A DNA stretch of 9,049 nt from Candidatus Poribacteria bacterium (GTDB taxonomy: Bacteria > Poribacteria > WGA-4E > WGA-3G): positions 1 through 9,049 of the forward strand of contig VXZL01000587.1 of the NCBI GenBank assembly GCA_009845505.1, in the 5' to 3' direction. Under the pieces are notes generated by a model. That model had not been told where the DNA came from. It worked only from the letters and a program-made list of their open reading frames with translations, and did not search any database. This document shows positions 1-5,630 of this stretch, in pieces (positions within the stretch are counted from its first letter, which is position 1; each line of letters opens with the position of its first letter). Position numbers and translations under genes: made by a program.

Positions 1-17
1 ATACCTACGATCTATTG

Positions 18-1052
18 ATGATTACTTACTCCTTGGGAGATTTGATAAATATCAGTAAAGATACTTTTCTCTCCCTTATTTTCGGGCTTACATGCCTTGC
101 GTTAATAGTGTTTTGCGCGAACCTCGTAGATGCCGCTTCGGAGAAACCTGGTTACAAGTATCAAGAAATTAAGGCAATTGTCAAAGATCTCAAGCGGCGG
201 ACCAAATCCGAAGACTTAGAGAAGTTAGTCGAGAAATCAACCGAGTTTATTACGTCCCATCCGAAATACAAACGGGTGGATGAGGTCTATTACCTTCTCG
301 GTGATGCCTTGGTCCAGCTCGACCGCGTTGAAGAAGGGGTCAAAGTCTTTGAAGAACTCATCAAGGACTATCCCTCTGCCCGCTACGTTGAACGGTGTCT
401 ACTGGAATTAGGACTGGCTTACGACAAACTCGGTAAACACGACACAGCGGATGCCGCTTATGAGAAATTAGTGAATCACCCGAAGTACGGTTCGCGCTCT
501 CAGGCAAAATTTGCGAAGCAGCTGCTTGAACAGGACAAAACGACTCGAAAGGGTAAACTCCCGAAACCGTCAAGAGCAAGGATGAACCCCCGAGACTGGA
601 TCGGACATCCTGCACTCGATTTTGAGGTGACGGATTTAAAAGGTGAAGCCCTCTCGTTGGAACGGTATCGCGGACAGATCGTGTTACTCGATTTTTGGGC
701 GACGTGGTGTGGTCCGTGTATCGCAGAGATGCCCAACGTCAAGAAAACCTACGAAACGTATAAGGATCAGAAGTTTCAGATTATCGGTATCAGCCTTGAT
801 AGATCAATGGAACCTCTTAAGGCTTATATTGAAAAAGAGGAACTCGAATGGGTTCACTACTGGGATACTACCAACAAGGTTAGCAGCATATATAGAGTGC
901 AGGCGATTCCGTCAACCTTTCTGATTGATGGTGAAGGTGTTATCCGGAAAGCAAACCTCCGCGGTGCTGCGCTTAAGAAGGCAGTTGCTGAATTGGTGAA
1001 GGAAAACCTGGCAAAATCAACAGGAAAAAAAGAAGAGACAGGTTCCCAGTAA
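18..1052 (+). CDS. Exported TPR / TlpA-like thioredoxin-domain protein
   Basis: This is probably an extracytoplasmic thiol-disulfide oxidoreductase fused to a tetratricopeptide-like region. Residues about 16-40 form a hydrophobic export or anchor segment ending in VDAAS, a plausible signal peptidase I site. Residues about 48-170 are helical, with TPR/YbgF-like pairs (EVYYLLGDALVQLDR and CLLELGLAYDKLGKHD). Residues about 193-330 are an AhpC/TSA-Redoxin (TlpA/ResA-like) domain, with the redox motif WCGPC at 230-234 and the cis-proline in AIPST near 298. TlpA-like proteins reduce or isomerise periplasmic thiols, for example in cytochrome c or copper-centre maturation; the substrate here is unknown. 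The ATG at 18 directly follows an in-frame TTG at 15. Neither has a clear Shine-Dalgarno, and the frame stays open to the window edge, so the true start could lie upstream. The ABC ATPase gene follows after 25 bp. The domain call is firm; the role is not. Confidence 0.85.
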   Translation: MITYSLGDLINISKDTFLSLIFGLTCLALIVFCANLVDAASEKPGYKYQEIKAIVKDLKRRTKSEDLEKLVEKSTEFITSHPKYKRVDEVYYLLGDALVQLDRVEEGVKVFEELIKDYPSARYVERCLLELGLAYDKLGKHDTADAAYEKLVNHPKYGSRSQAKFAKQLLEQDKTTRKGKLPKPSRARMNPRDWIGHPALDFEVTDLKGEALSLERYRGQIVLLDFWATWCGPCIAEMPNVKKTYETYKDQKFQIIGISLDRSMEPLKAYIEKEELEWVHYWDTTNKVSSIYRVQAIPSTFLIDGEGVIRKANLRGAALKKAVAELVKENLAKSTGKKEETGSQ

Positions 1053-1066
1053 GAGAACATCAGTCT

Positions 1067-1072
1067 AAGGAG
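1067..1072 (+). promoter_or_regulatory. Shine-Dalgarno deciding the ABC ATPase start
   Basis: AAGGAG lies 5 nt before the ATG at 1078 but only 2 nt before the ATG at 1075. The second of the two tandem ATGs is therefore the better start. Confidence 0.6.
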
Positions 1073-1077
1073 AGATG

Positions 1078-2169
1078 ATGGCGTATGTCACTTTGAAGGA
1101 CGTTACCAAAATTTACGATGGTGATGTCCTCGCAGTTGAACAAGCAAACTTTGAGATTCCGGACGAGTCGTTTACTGTGCTTGTCGGTCCGTCGGGATGC
1201 GGCAAATCGACGCTTTTGCGGATGATCGCGGGGCTGGAACAAATAACGGAAGGCGACATCTATATCGACGATGAACGTATTAACGACATACCCCCTAAAG
1301 ATAGGGACATCGCCATGGTCTTCCAAAACTATGCCCTTTACCCACACATGACGGTGTACAAGAATATGGCGTTCGGGCTGAAACTCCGCAAATATCCCAA
1401 AGCAGAGATCGACCAGCGTGTCAAAGAAGCCGCGGAGATTCTGAGTATCTCGCACCTCTTGAACCGAAAACCGAAGCACCTCTCCGGTGGTGAACGCCAA
1501 CGCGTTGCAGTCGGTAGGGCAATCGTTCGACATCCAAAAGTATTCCTGTTCGACGAGCCGTTGAGCAACCTCGATGCGAAGTTGCGTGTACAGATGCGGA
1601 TGGAAATCAGTCGCCTACACGACCGGCTTGATGCCACCATCGTCTACGTCACACACGACCAAGTTGAAGCAATGACGATGGGAGACCAGATCATCGTACT
1701 CAATGAGGGAAAAATCCAGCAGATTGCCGATCCGGGAACGCTCTATCACAAACCCGCAAATCAATTCGTCGGTGGCTTTATCGGCACACCACCGATGAAC
1801 TTTATAGAGACACAGATTGCAAATAACGGTGGCACGTCAGCACTCCGATTTGAAAACTTCAAAGTGGAACTGAATTCCCACCTCCAAGGAGCCGTCAACA
1901 AACTTTCGGGAGAAGCAGTGACACTCGGCATCCGTCCGGAAGATATTCATGTTGGTGAAAACGGAAACAACAGTGTTGGAACGCAGGTAGAACTGGTCGA
2001 ACCGCTCGGAAATCATGCGCTGCTGTACTTGCGGACAGAAAATAACAGTTTCGTCGCCCAATCGGATCTCGCTGACCTACCGCAACACAACGCGCCTTTG
2101 ACGGTCAACTTCAACATGGACAAAGCGCACCTGTTTCACCCAGAGACAGGGGAATCGTTGACAACATAG
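1078..2169 (+). CDS. CUT1-family sugar ABC transporter ATP-binding protein (UgpC/MalK/MsmK type)
   Basis: This is the cytoplasmic ATPase subunit that powers uptake of sugars or glycerol phosphates by CUT1-family ABC importers. All nucleotide-binding motifs are intact in the 363-residue product: Walker A GPSGCGKST (37-45), Q-loop Gln83, signature LSGGERQ (135-141), Walker B VFLFDEP (155-161), D-loop SNLD (163-166) and switch His193. Residues about 235-363 form the C-terminal OB/TOBE regulatory domain, including the family motif GIRPED (284-289). Length and architecture match full-length UgpC/MalK. The gene follows the thioredoxin-like gene by 25 bp and is probably co-transcribed with it. No permease or solute-binding gene is adjacent. 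In known systems such orphan MsiK/MsmK-type ATPases serve several importers, so the substrate cannot be read from context. The stop TAG lies inside the inverted repeat at 2167-2303. Confidence 0.95.
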   Translation: MAYVTLKDVTKIYDGDVLAVEQANFEIPDESFTVLVGPSGCGKSTLLRMIAGLEQITEGDIYIDDERINDIPPKDRDIAMVFQNYALYPHMTVYKNMAFGLKLRKYPKAEIDQRVKEAAEILSISHLLNRKPKHLSGGERQRVAVGRAIVRHPKVFLFDEPLSNLDAKLRVQMRMEISRLHDRLDATIVYVTHDQVEAMTMGDQIIVLNEGKIQQIADPGTLYHKPANQFVGGFIGTPPMNFIETQIANNGGTSALRFENFKVELNSHLQGAVNKLSGEAVTLGIRPEDIHVGENGNNSVGTQVELVEPLGNHALLYLRTENNSFVAQSDLADLPQHNAPLTVNFNMDKAHLFHPETGESLTT

Positions 2170-2303
2170 CAGTCAGCGATCAGGTCGGTTGACTTCATTT
2201 CATTTCGTCAACCTCTCAGCAGTCAGTCACGAGGCGTGTCAGAAAACCTACTTCAAGAAGTTCCTGATAACTGAATGCTGAAAGCGCAGCGACCTGACTG
2301 CTA
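2167..2303. repeat. Nested inverted-repeat element between convergent genes
   Basis: The ends are a perfect 10-bp inverted repeat, TAGCAGTCAG (2167-2176) and CTGACTGCTA (2294-2303). A second, inner pair, CTCAGCAGTCAG (2215-2226) and CTGAATGCTGAA (2271-2282), matches in opposite orientation at 10 of 12 positions. The centre holds ACTTCAAGAAGT (2250-2261). Both flanking genes use the TAG in the terminal repeats as their stop codon. The tract GTCAGCGATC (2172-2181) recurs at 3379-3388. It could be a REP/MITE-like unit that also acts as a bidirectional terminator. Confidence 0.65.
2187..2213. terminator. Possible stem-loop terminator
   Basis: GGTTGAC (2187-2193) and GTCAACC (2207-2213) form a perfect 7-bp stem with a 13-nt loop, just after the ATPase stop codon and between convergent genes. 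There is no clear U-run after it, so intrinsic termination is only a possibility. Confidence 0.35.
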
Positions 2304-3329
2304 ATCCAACAACGCCTGAATTTGTGCCCATGTCTCCGCATCTATTGGTATGCCTTCCCGTTCCCGTCTGCGTTGTTCCGTCCAACCGCGTTCACCCGGT
2401 ACCCGAATCGTGTCTACGCCAGCGACACGCTTCGCCGATTTGAGATACGCAATAAATCGCTCTATTTCCGCGCTGAACCCCGGAAAATCTCTAAAACTCG
2501 CAACGTTAATCACAAGTACGAACAACCCGTTTCCGACGCGGGCATCCTCACTCCGACTACACCCTGCACCCGTAAGCGCACCCGATAAAATGTCAACAAG
2601 GACACTCAGTCCGAATCCTTTGTGCGCCGAAACTGCTCCACCGAACGGCAATAACGTAGCAGGGGGTACACCATAAAAATCGTCCGGGTTCGTCGTCGAT
2701 TCACCCTCTTCATCAATCAACCATCCGTGAGGCAACGCCTCGTCCCGATGCTGCTTAACCCGAATCTTCCCGGATGCAACAACACTCGTAGACATATCCA
2801 ACACAATCGGATATTGCCCCTCAATCGGCACCGCACACGCCATCGGATTGGTAGAGAGTCGTCCTTCAACACCGCCGTGTGGTGCGACACACGTGCCACC
2901 GCCGTGGTCGTTCGCCATCAGCAACCCAATCATCTCCGCATCTGCAGCGAGACATGCATATCCGCCTAACCTACCGACCTCATTACACCGTGAAACAGTG
3001 ACAGAGCTTATGTCTGTCTGTTTCGCTTTCCGAACCGCCAATTCAACCGCACGCGTCGCGATGACAGGACCGAACCCCCAATTGCCATCTAACACCGCGA
3101 TTGAGGCAGATTCGTGTAGTGTCTCTGTCGGCGCATCGGGTTGGATTAACCCCGCTTCCAATTCACGGACGTATTTTGAGAGATGGATAACGCCGTGTGA
3201 ATCGTGTCCGACGCGATTCGCATCCACCATGGAACGGGTTACGACTTCCGCTTCGGCTTTCGATATGTTTAATTTTTCAAAGACGTTTAAGCATATCGTG
3301 GTTAATGCTGCTGCGGTAAAGTTGGGCAT
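2301..3329 (-). CDS. Ldh_2-family NAD(P)-dependent malate/lactate/ureidoglycolate dehydrogenase-like protein
   Basis: This is a cytoplasmic oxidoreductase of the Ldh_2 fold, a family that oxidises 2-hydroxy acids (malate, sulfolactate, ureidoglycolate) with NAD(P). The 342-residue length is typical. Family landmarks in order are NRVGHDSHG (38-46), GRLGGYA (119-125), the VAPHGG segment (148-153), RLSTNPMACAVP (157-168), IVLDMSTS (175-182), SGKI (186-189), LPHGWLID (199-206), LLPFGG (226-231) and AHKGFGL (235-241). Two positions are unusual. Glu117 sits where family members usually have His in an HxG motif, and His49 sits where Arg usually follows the HG motif by three residues. Substrate use may therefore be altered. 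The start ATG at 3329 is well supported by AAAGGAGG six nt upstream. It is transcribed alone, converging on the ATPase gene; I cannot assign a substrate. Confidence 0.88.
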   Translation of the reverse strand: MPNFTAAALTTICLNVFEKLNISKAEAEVVTRSMVDANRVGHDSHGVIHLSKYVRELEAGLIQPDAPTETLHESASIAVLDGNWGFGPVIATRAVELAVRKAKQTDISSVTVSRCNEVGRLGGYACLAADAEMIGLLMANDHGGGTCVAPHGGVEGRLSTNPMACAVPIEGQYPIVLDMSTSVVASGKIRVKQHRDEALPHGWLIDEEGESTTNPDDFYGVPPATLLPFGGAVSAHKGFGLSVLVDILSGALTGAGCSRSEDARVGNGLFVLVINVASFRDFPGFSAEIERFIAYLKSAKRVAGVDTIRVPGERGWTEQRRREREGIPIDAETWAQIQALLD

Positions 3330-3335
3330 TACACG

Positions 3336-3343
3336 CCTCCTTT
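3336..3343 (-). promoter_or_regulatory. Strong ribosome-binding site of the dehydrogenase
   Basis: On the minus strand this reads AAAGGAGG, a near-perfect anti-16S match, 6 nt before the ATG whose complement is at 3327-3329. It fixes the start codon. Confidence 0.8.
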
Positions 3344-3373
3344 GTATCTATCATTGTCAGAATCAAGATTAGA

Positions 3374-3412
3374 TGGCTGTCAGCGATCGGCTACTGAACT
3401 ATTGGCTGTCAG
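3374..3412. repeat. Direct repeat of TGGCTGTCAG
   Basis: TGGCTGTCAG occurs at 3374-3383 and again at 3403-3412. The first copy continues as GTCAGCGATC (3379-3388), the same word found in the convergent-gene repeat at 2172-2181. This links the two intergenic regions to one repeat family. Confidence 0.55.
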
Positions 3413-3416
3413 TCTT

Positions 3417-3647
3417 GTAGGTTGGGTAGAACGGCTCCCCACGCAAAGTCCTATAGCGCACAAGGTATCCAAGCCCCGAGAACCGCTGAAATCACCAAAA
3501 ATCGAGGGAAACCCAACGCACACGGCACCTGACACGGGTGGCATGTCGGGTTTCGCTGCAGTTTTGTATCTGGACAGTTCATTGGCACCCGGGAGGCAGT
3601 ATCTTTCCCAAATGTGGGCGGTGTCCTTACCGCTCTACCCGACCTAC
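3417..3647. repeat. MITE-like element with 18-bp terminal inverted repeats
   Basis: GTAGGTTGGGTAGAACGG (3417-3434) is matched in inverse orientation by CCGCTCTACCCGACCTAC (3630-3647) at 16 of 18 positions, bounding 231 bp. Inside is a second inverted pair, GAAACCCAAC (3508-3517) and GTCGGGTTTC (3545-3554), 9 of 10 matching. There is no transposase frame inside, so it would be non-autonomous. Confidence 0.6.
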
Positions 3648-3689
3648 ATCCTTCATTGTTTAGAACTTATGCATGCTGCTCTTTTGTAG

Positions 3690-3709
3690 CACAAACTTCA
3701 TAGTTTGTG
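3690..3709. repeat. Small palindromic hairpin (CACAAACT / AGTTTGTG)
   Basis: A perfect 8-bp stem, CACAAACT (3690-3697) and AGTTTGTG (3702-3709), closes a TCAT loop. It has no following U-run and no gene end next to it, so a dispersed small palindrome is more likely than a terminator. Confidence 0.6.
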
Positions 3710-3796
3710 GCAGGAGAACGCTGGGTTTTCCGAAAATCCTCATCTAGCAGAACGGGCTGCAGTCAAAATTGCGTAAGTCCTATTGTTGTCAAAATC

Positions 3797-3827
3797 AGGA
3801 TTTGCAGGATCTTAGGATTGACAAGAT
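3797..3827. repeat. Phased AGGAT words
   Basis: AGGAT occurs at 3797-3801, 3806-3810 and 3814-3818, followed by AAGAT at 3823-3827. The spacings are 9, 8 and 9 nt. This is a short degenerate tandem tract of unknown role. Confidence 0.4.
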
Positions 3828-3900
3828 TAGCATCTCTTTCTGCCCAACACACATTCAACATACTACACCTACCGACCTTCTCTGTCAAGATCAAAGTCCA

Positions 3901-3979
3901 TGTAGCATGGTCTCCTGTTAGGCTGCGTTTTGCTAATCGCGGTTCTCGGTTCGCTGTAGCATAGCCTGTTAGGCTGTGC
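3901..3979. repeat. Degenerate direct repeat ending in a hairpin
   Basis: TGTAGCATGGTCTCCTGTTAGGCTG begins at 3901 and a shorter relative, TGTAGCATAGCCTGTTAGGC, begins at 3955. The second copy forms a 9-bp stem, GCATAGCCT (3959-3967) with AGGCTGTGC (3971-3979), including one G-T pair and a GTT loop. Confidence 0.5.
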
Positions 3980-4174
3980 AACCCCTGACCGACACCAACA
4001 AACAACCCCTAAATAGCCAACTACCAAAAAAATGTGCCTTTTATGAGACTTTTTTTTCAAACTTGCATTCATGTCTTATGAAAGCACAAATCCTTCATGT
4101 GAACTTTTTGAGGATTCCAATAATATCAGGACTTACGCAAAATCAGAGAATTAGGTCTATCATGACGCAATAGA

Positions 4175-4192
4175 TGCGGTTAGGAAACCGCA
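4175..4192. repeat. Small hairpin TGCGGTT / AACCGCA upstream of the sigma gene
   Basis: TGCGGTT (4175-4181) and AACCGCA (4186-4192) pair perfectly across an AGGA loop, about 60 bp before the chosen sigma factor start. It is another unit of the small-palindrome type; a regulatory role in the leader is possible but not shown. Confidence 0.5.
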
Positions 4193-4253
4193 CCTACCAG
4201 TGGAGTGCATAAGTCCGAAATTTAATGTTTTTGACCAAAGGCTTCTCTGCTGG

Positions 4254-4889
4254 ATGACTGGCGATGAAAAAACACGAGATATAGAGCTCGTCCGTAAGAT
4301 ACGCAATGACGACGAAAACGCATTTACCGAACTCTACCGGCGTTACCGCCCTAATATCTACGACTACATCGCCAGGAGAATAGACGACCCACGAGACGTT
4401 GAGGAATTGGTGCAAGATACGTTCACCAAGGCATGGGCAGAATTCCATACGCTCAACGATCCTGAAAAAGTCCTGAACTGGATGTATAGCATCGCCGCCC
4501 AACTGATTGCCGGGTGGCACCGAAAGCAGAAGTCTGTCAGTCGCAGAGGATCCAGCGTTGATGTGTATGAGGCAGAAGGCGACAGCGCAGCCTCAACAGT
4601 CGTTTATCAGACTGCAGAAGAGGCTGCCTTCATCGCAGAACGCTTCGATGCCCTTGATAAAGCGATTGCACAACTTCCTGAAAGAGACCAGCAGATGGTT
4701 CGGCTGCAATCGGATGGACACAGTTACGAAGAGATCGCTGAGATACGCGGAGACACCGTTTCCGCGGCGAAAAATAGGCTATCTCGGGCGAAGAAGAAAC
4801 TCAAAGTCTGGGCCGAGGCGTGGGAAGCAGCCGACGCTGAAGGCTTAGACGTGGAGTTCTCTGAGGTACATGAGAAGAAGGGTAAATAA
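4254..4889 (+). CDS. ECF-type RNA polymerase sigma factor
   Basis: This is an extracytoplasmic-function sigma-70 relative that redirects RNA polymerase to its own regulon. The 211-residue product has a region 2 domain at about 23-91, with the core-binding stretch around DVEELVQDTFTKAW and the promoter-melting segment ending in WHRKQ. A charged linker of about 40 residues follows, then region 4 at about 131-185 with the helix-turn-helix SYEEIAEIRGDTVSAAKNRL near 157-176. A Lys- and Glu-rich tail ends the protein. I chose ATG 4254 because it gives a normal ECF N terminus. A GTG at 4200 would add 18 residues but abuts the hairpin at 4175-4192 and lacks a Shine-Dalgarno; the one before 4254 is also weak (AAAGG about 12 nt upstream). 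No recognisable zinc-type anti-sigma gene follows, which is unusual for the class. The class is certain; group, signal and regulon are unknown. Confidence 0.9.
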   Translation: MTGDEKTRDIELVRKIRNDDENAFTELYRRYRPNIYDYIARRIDDPRDVEELVQDTFTKAWAEFHTLNDPEKVLNWMYSIAAQLIAGWHRKQKSVSRRGSSVDVYEAEGDSAASTVVYQTAEEAAFIAERFDALDKAIAQLPERDQQMVRLQSDGHSYEEIAEIRGDTVSAAKNRLSRAKKKLKVWAEAWEAADAEGLDVEFSEVHEKKGK

Positions 4890-4920
4890 TATTTATCCTT
4901 TGTTGTATTTAACGTTTTAC

Positions 4921-4949
4921 TTGACTCAGATCAGAAAAGGAGATAAACT
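4921..4949 (+). promoter_or_regulatory. Candidate housekeeping promoter
   Basis: TTGACT (4921-4926) and TAAACT (4944-4949) are separated by 17 nt, matching the sigma-70 consensus at 5 and 4 of 6 positions. Transcription would begin near 4956, giving the Cys-rich gene a 5' leader of about 150 nt. Chance matches of this quality are common. Confidence 0.3.
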
Positions 4950-5102
4950 CGTGGATAATCGTCTGTATTTGCGAGGGTTTCCAACAGCCGACAGCCACCA
5001 ACATAGTTTCTCCTTTTTAGATTCAGAGGGACACCGTGGATGGAGCCGCACTTATCAACGGGGCACCATCCTACCATTATTTTTGAAAAATATAAAAGGA
5101 GA
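4935..5102 (+). promoter_or_regulatory. Possible Shine-Dalgarno-sequestering leader structure
   Basis: AAAAGGAGA is present at 4935-4943, 8 nt before an in-frame GTG at 4951, and again at 5094-5102, before the ATGs at 5107 and 5110. TCTCCTTTT (5009-5017) complements both. With the upstream copy the pairing extends to 13 bp (AAAAGGAG with CTCCTTTT, a 2-nt bulge, then AAACT with AGTTT); with the downstream copy it is 9 bp. Only one pairing can form at a time, so translation could switch between the sites. Confidence 0.35.
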
Positions 5103-5106
5103 TTTA

Positions 5107-5562
5107 ATGATGTTGAAAAACTTGTTGAACCGACGTGTGACACTGGGACGGCTGATAGTTGTCCTACTTTTTGCTGGTGGACTCGTCTTTGCAGGTACGT
5201 TCGATGGGTTTGTTGTGAAAACTGAAGCCGAGAAAAATAGCTGCTGTGGTGGTGATGTTACCTGTTCCGATAATGCCATTGCGCAACCGGAAGTTAAGAG
5301 TTGCTGTGGTAGTAGCAAAATCGCTGCTCTTCCAAGTAACGGCACTGATAGCAGTGTCTCTGAAGACGACGATCCGTGCGGGTGTATAACACAGACCGAA
5401 TGTGGCAGCACCAGTTGTGACCCAAATAAGTGTACTGTTATGAAATGTGCTACTGGCTGTGGTGGAGATTGCGGTTGTACCGCGCAATGTAATACCACTG
5501 ACTGCTCCACAGACGATGCCGTTTTTCCTTGTCCGGGGTCAGATACGAGATCACCCGAATAA
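5107..5562 (+). CDS. Small secreted or membrane-anchored cysteine-rich protein
   Basis: I do not recognise this 151-residue protein. It begins with a basic n-region (KNLLNRR) and a hydrophobic segment at about 13-29 ending in VFAG, either a signal peptide or an N-terminal anchor. The remainder, from residue 46 on, holds 17 cysteines in 106 residues and no histidine. They occur as two SCCG motifs 20 residues apart (45-48 and 65-68) and a dense C-terminal array (CGC at 91-93; CATGCGGDCGCTAQC at 114-128). An acidic Ser/Asp spacer (about 79-89) separates the two parts. Such spacing suggests thiolate metal binding or multiple disulfides outside the membrane. Start ATG 5107 has AGGAG five nt upstream; ATG 5110 is equally possible. 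A GTG at 4951, also with a good ribosome-binding site, would add 52 residues. It follows the ECF sigma gene and precedes the WD40 gene by 68 bp. It is not an evident anti-sigma factor. Confidence 0.65.
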   Translation: MMLKNLLNRRVTLGRLIVVLLFAGGLVFAGTFDGFVVKTEAEKNSCCGGDVTCSDNAIAQPEVKSCCGSSKIAALPSNGTDSSVSEDDDPCGCITQTECGSTSCDPNKCTVMKCATGCGGDCGCTAQCNTTDCSTDDAVFPCPGSDTRSPE

Positions 5563-5630
5563 TTCAAACAAGGCAATAACTAAAGTTTTGCCAGCCCTTT
5601 GCGATTTCATCTATCCATAGGAGTTATGTG

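Larger units (their letters stand above)
3769..4140. repeat. Region bounded by 13-bp inverted repeats TTGCGTAAGTCCT
   Basis: TTGCGTAAGTCCT (3769-3781) and its exact complement AGGACTTACGCAA (4128-4140) bound 372 bp. The interior has no transposase. It is AT-rich near the right end, with runs of A and T around 4025-4058. The arrangement fits terminal inverted repeats of a decayed or non-autonomous insertion element; a target-site duplication is not evident. Confidence 0.5.
3344..4253. other. Gene-poor intergenic region built of small repeats
   Basis: About 0.9 kb holds no convincing coding sequence: the open frames are short, overlap in both directions, have no consistent ribosome-binding sites and run through palindromes. 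It contains, in order, a direct repeat of TGGCTGTCAG, an 18-bp imperfect inverted-repeat unit, a CACAAACT hairpin, a 13-bp inverted repeat (TTGCGTAAGTCCT) enclosing phased AGGAT words and an AGCCTGTTAGGCT hairpin, and finally a TGCGGTT hairpin 60 bp before the sigma factor. Promoters for the divergent dehydrogenase and sigma genes should lie here, but none stands out. Confidence 0.7.
4890..5106 (+). other. Leader region of the Cys-rich gene
   Basis: The 217 bp between the sigma stop and the Cys-rich start remain open in the frame of the downstream gene but do not resemble coding sequence. They contain a candidate promoter, two identical AAAAGGAGA ribosome-binding sequences, a complementary TCTCCTTTT, and a GGATGGAGC / GCACCATCC stem (5038-5046 with 5063-5071, one A-A mismatch). 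Confidence 0.5.

Noticed and set aside
105..140. Lipoprotein signal (lipobox) in the thioredoxin-like protein
   Set aside because: The Cys residues near the hydrophobic core are preceded by Phe or lie mid-segment (VFC, LTC), which does not fit a lipobox; an ordinary signal peptide or anchor is more likely.
1060..1533. Minus-strand open frame opposite the ABC ATPase
   Set aside because: The plus-strand gene has every family motif; this frame shows no domain and no ribosome-binding site.
3342..3689. Plus-strand open frame of 115 codons in the repeat region
   Set aside because: It begins inside the dehydrogenase leader, crosses both arms of an inverted repeat and has no recognisable protein features.
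4101..4125. ECF-type autoregulatory promoter (GAACTT at 4101-4106) upstream of the sigma gene
   Set aside because: No convincing -10 element lies at the right distance, and the hexamer alone is too common.
3707..4173. Overlapping short open frames on both strands between 3707 and 4173
   Set aside because: They run through hairpins and direct repeats, lack ribosome-binding sites and have no conserved motifs; no transposase remnant could be read.
3690..4192. CRISPR array or tRNA genes in the repeat-rich region
   Set aside because: The repeats are of different types with irregular spacing and no uniform spacers; no cloverleaf could be built from the hairpins.
4870..5106. Extension of the Cys-rich gene back to the ATG at 4870
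   Set aside because: This start overlaps the sigma factor gene and would bury the signal peptide behind 79 unrelated residues; ATG 5107 has a much better ribosome-binding site.
5107..5562. Cys-rich protein as a zinc-type anti-sigma factor or a RiPP precursor
   Set aside because: There is no HxxxCxxC motif and no cytoplasmic anti-sigma domain; there is no modifying enzyme gene nearby and it has a signal/anchor segment rather than a leader peptide.
5572..5592. Hairpin GGCAA / TTGCC between the Cys-rich and WD40 genes as a terminator
   Set aside because: The stem is only 5 bp and no U-run follows.
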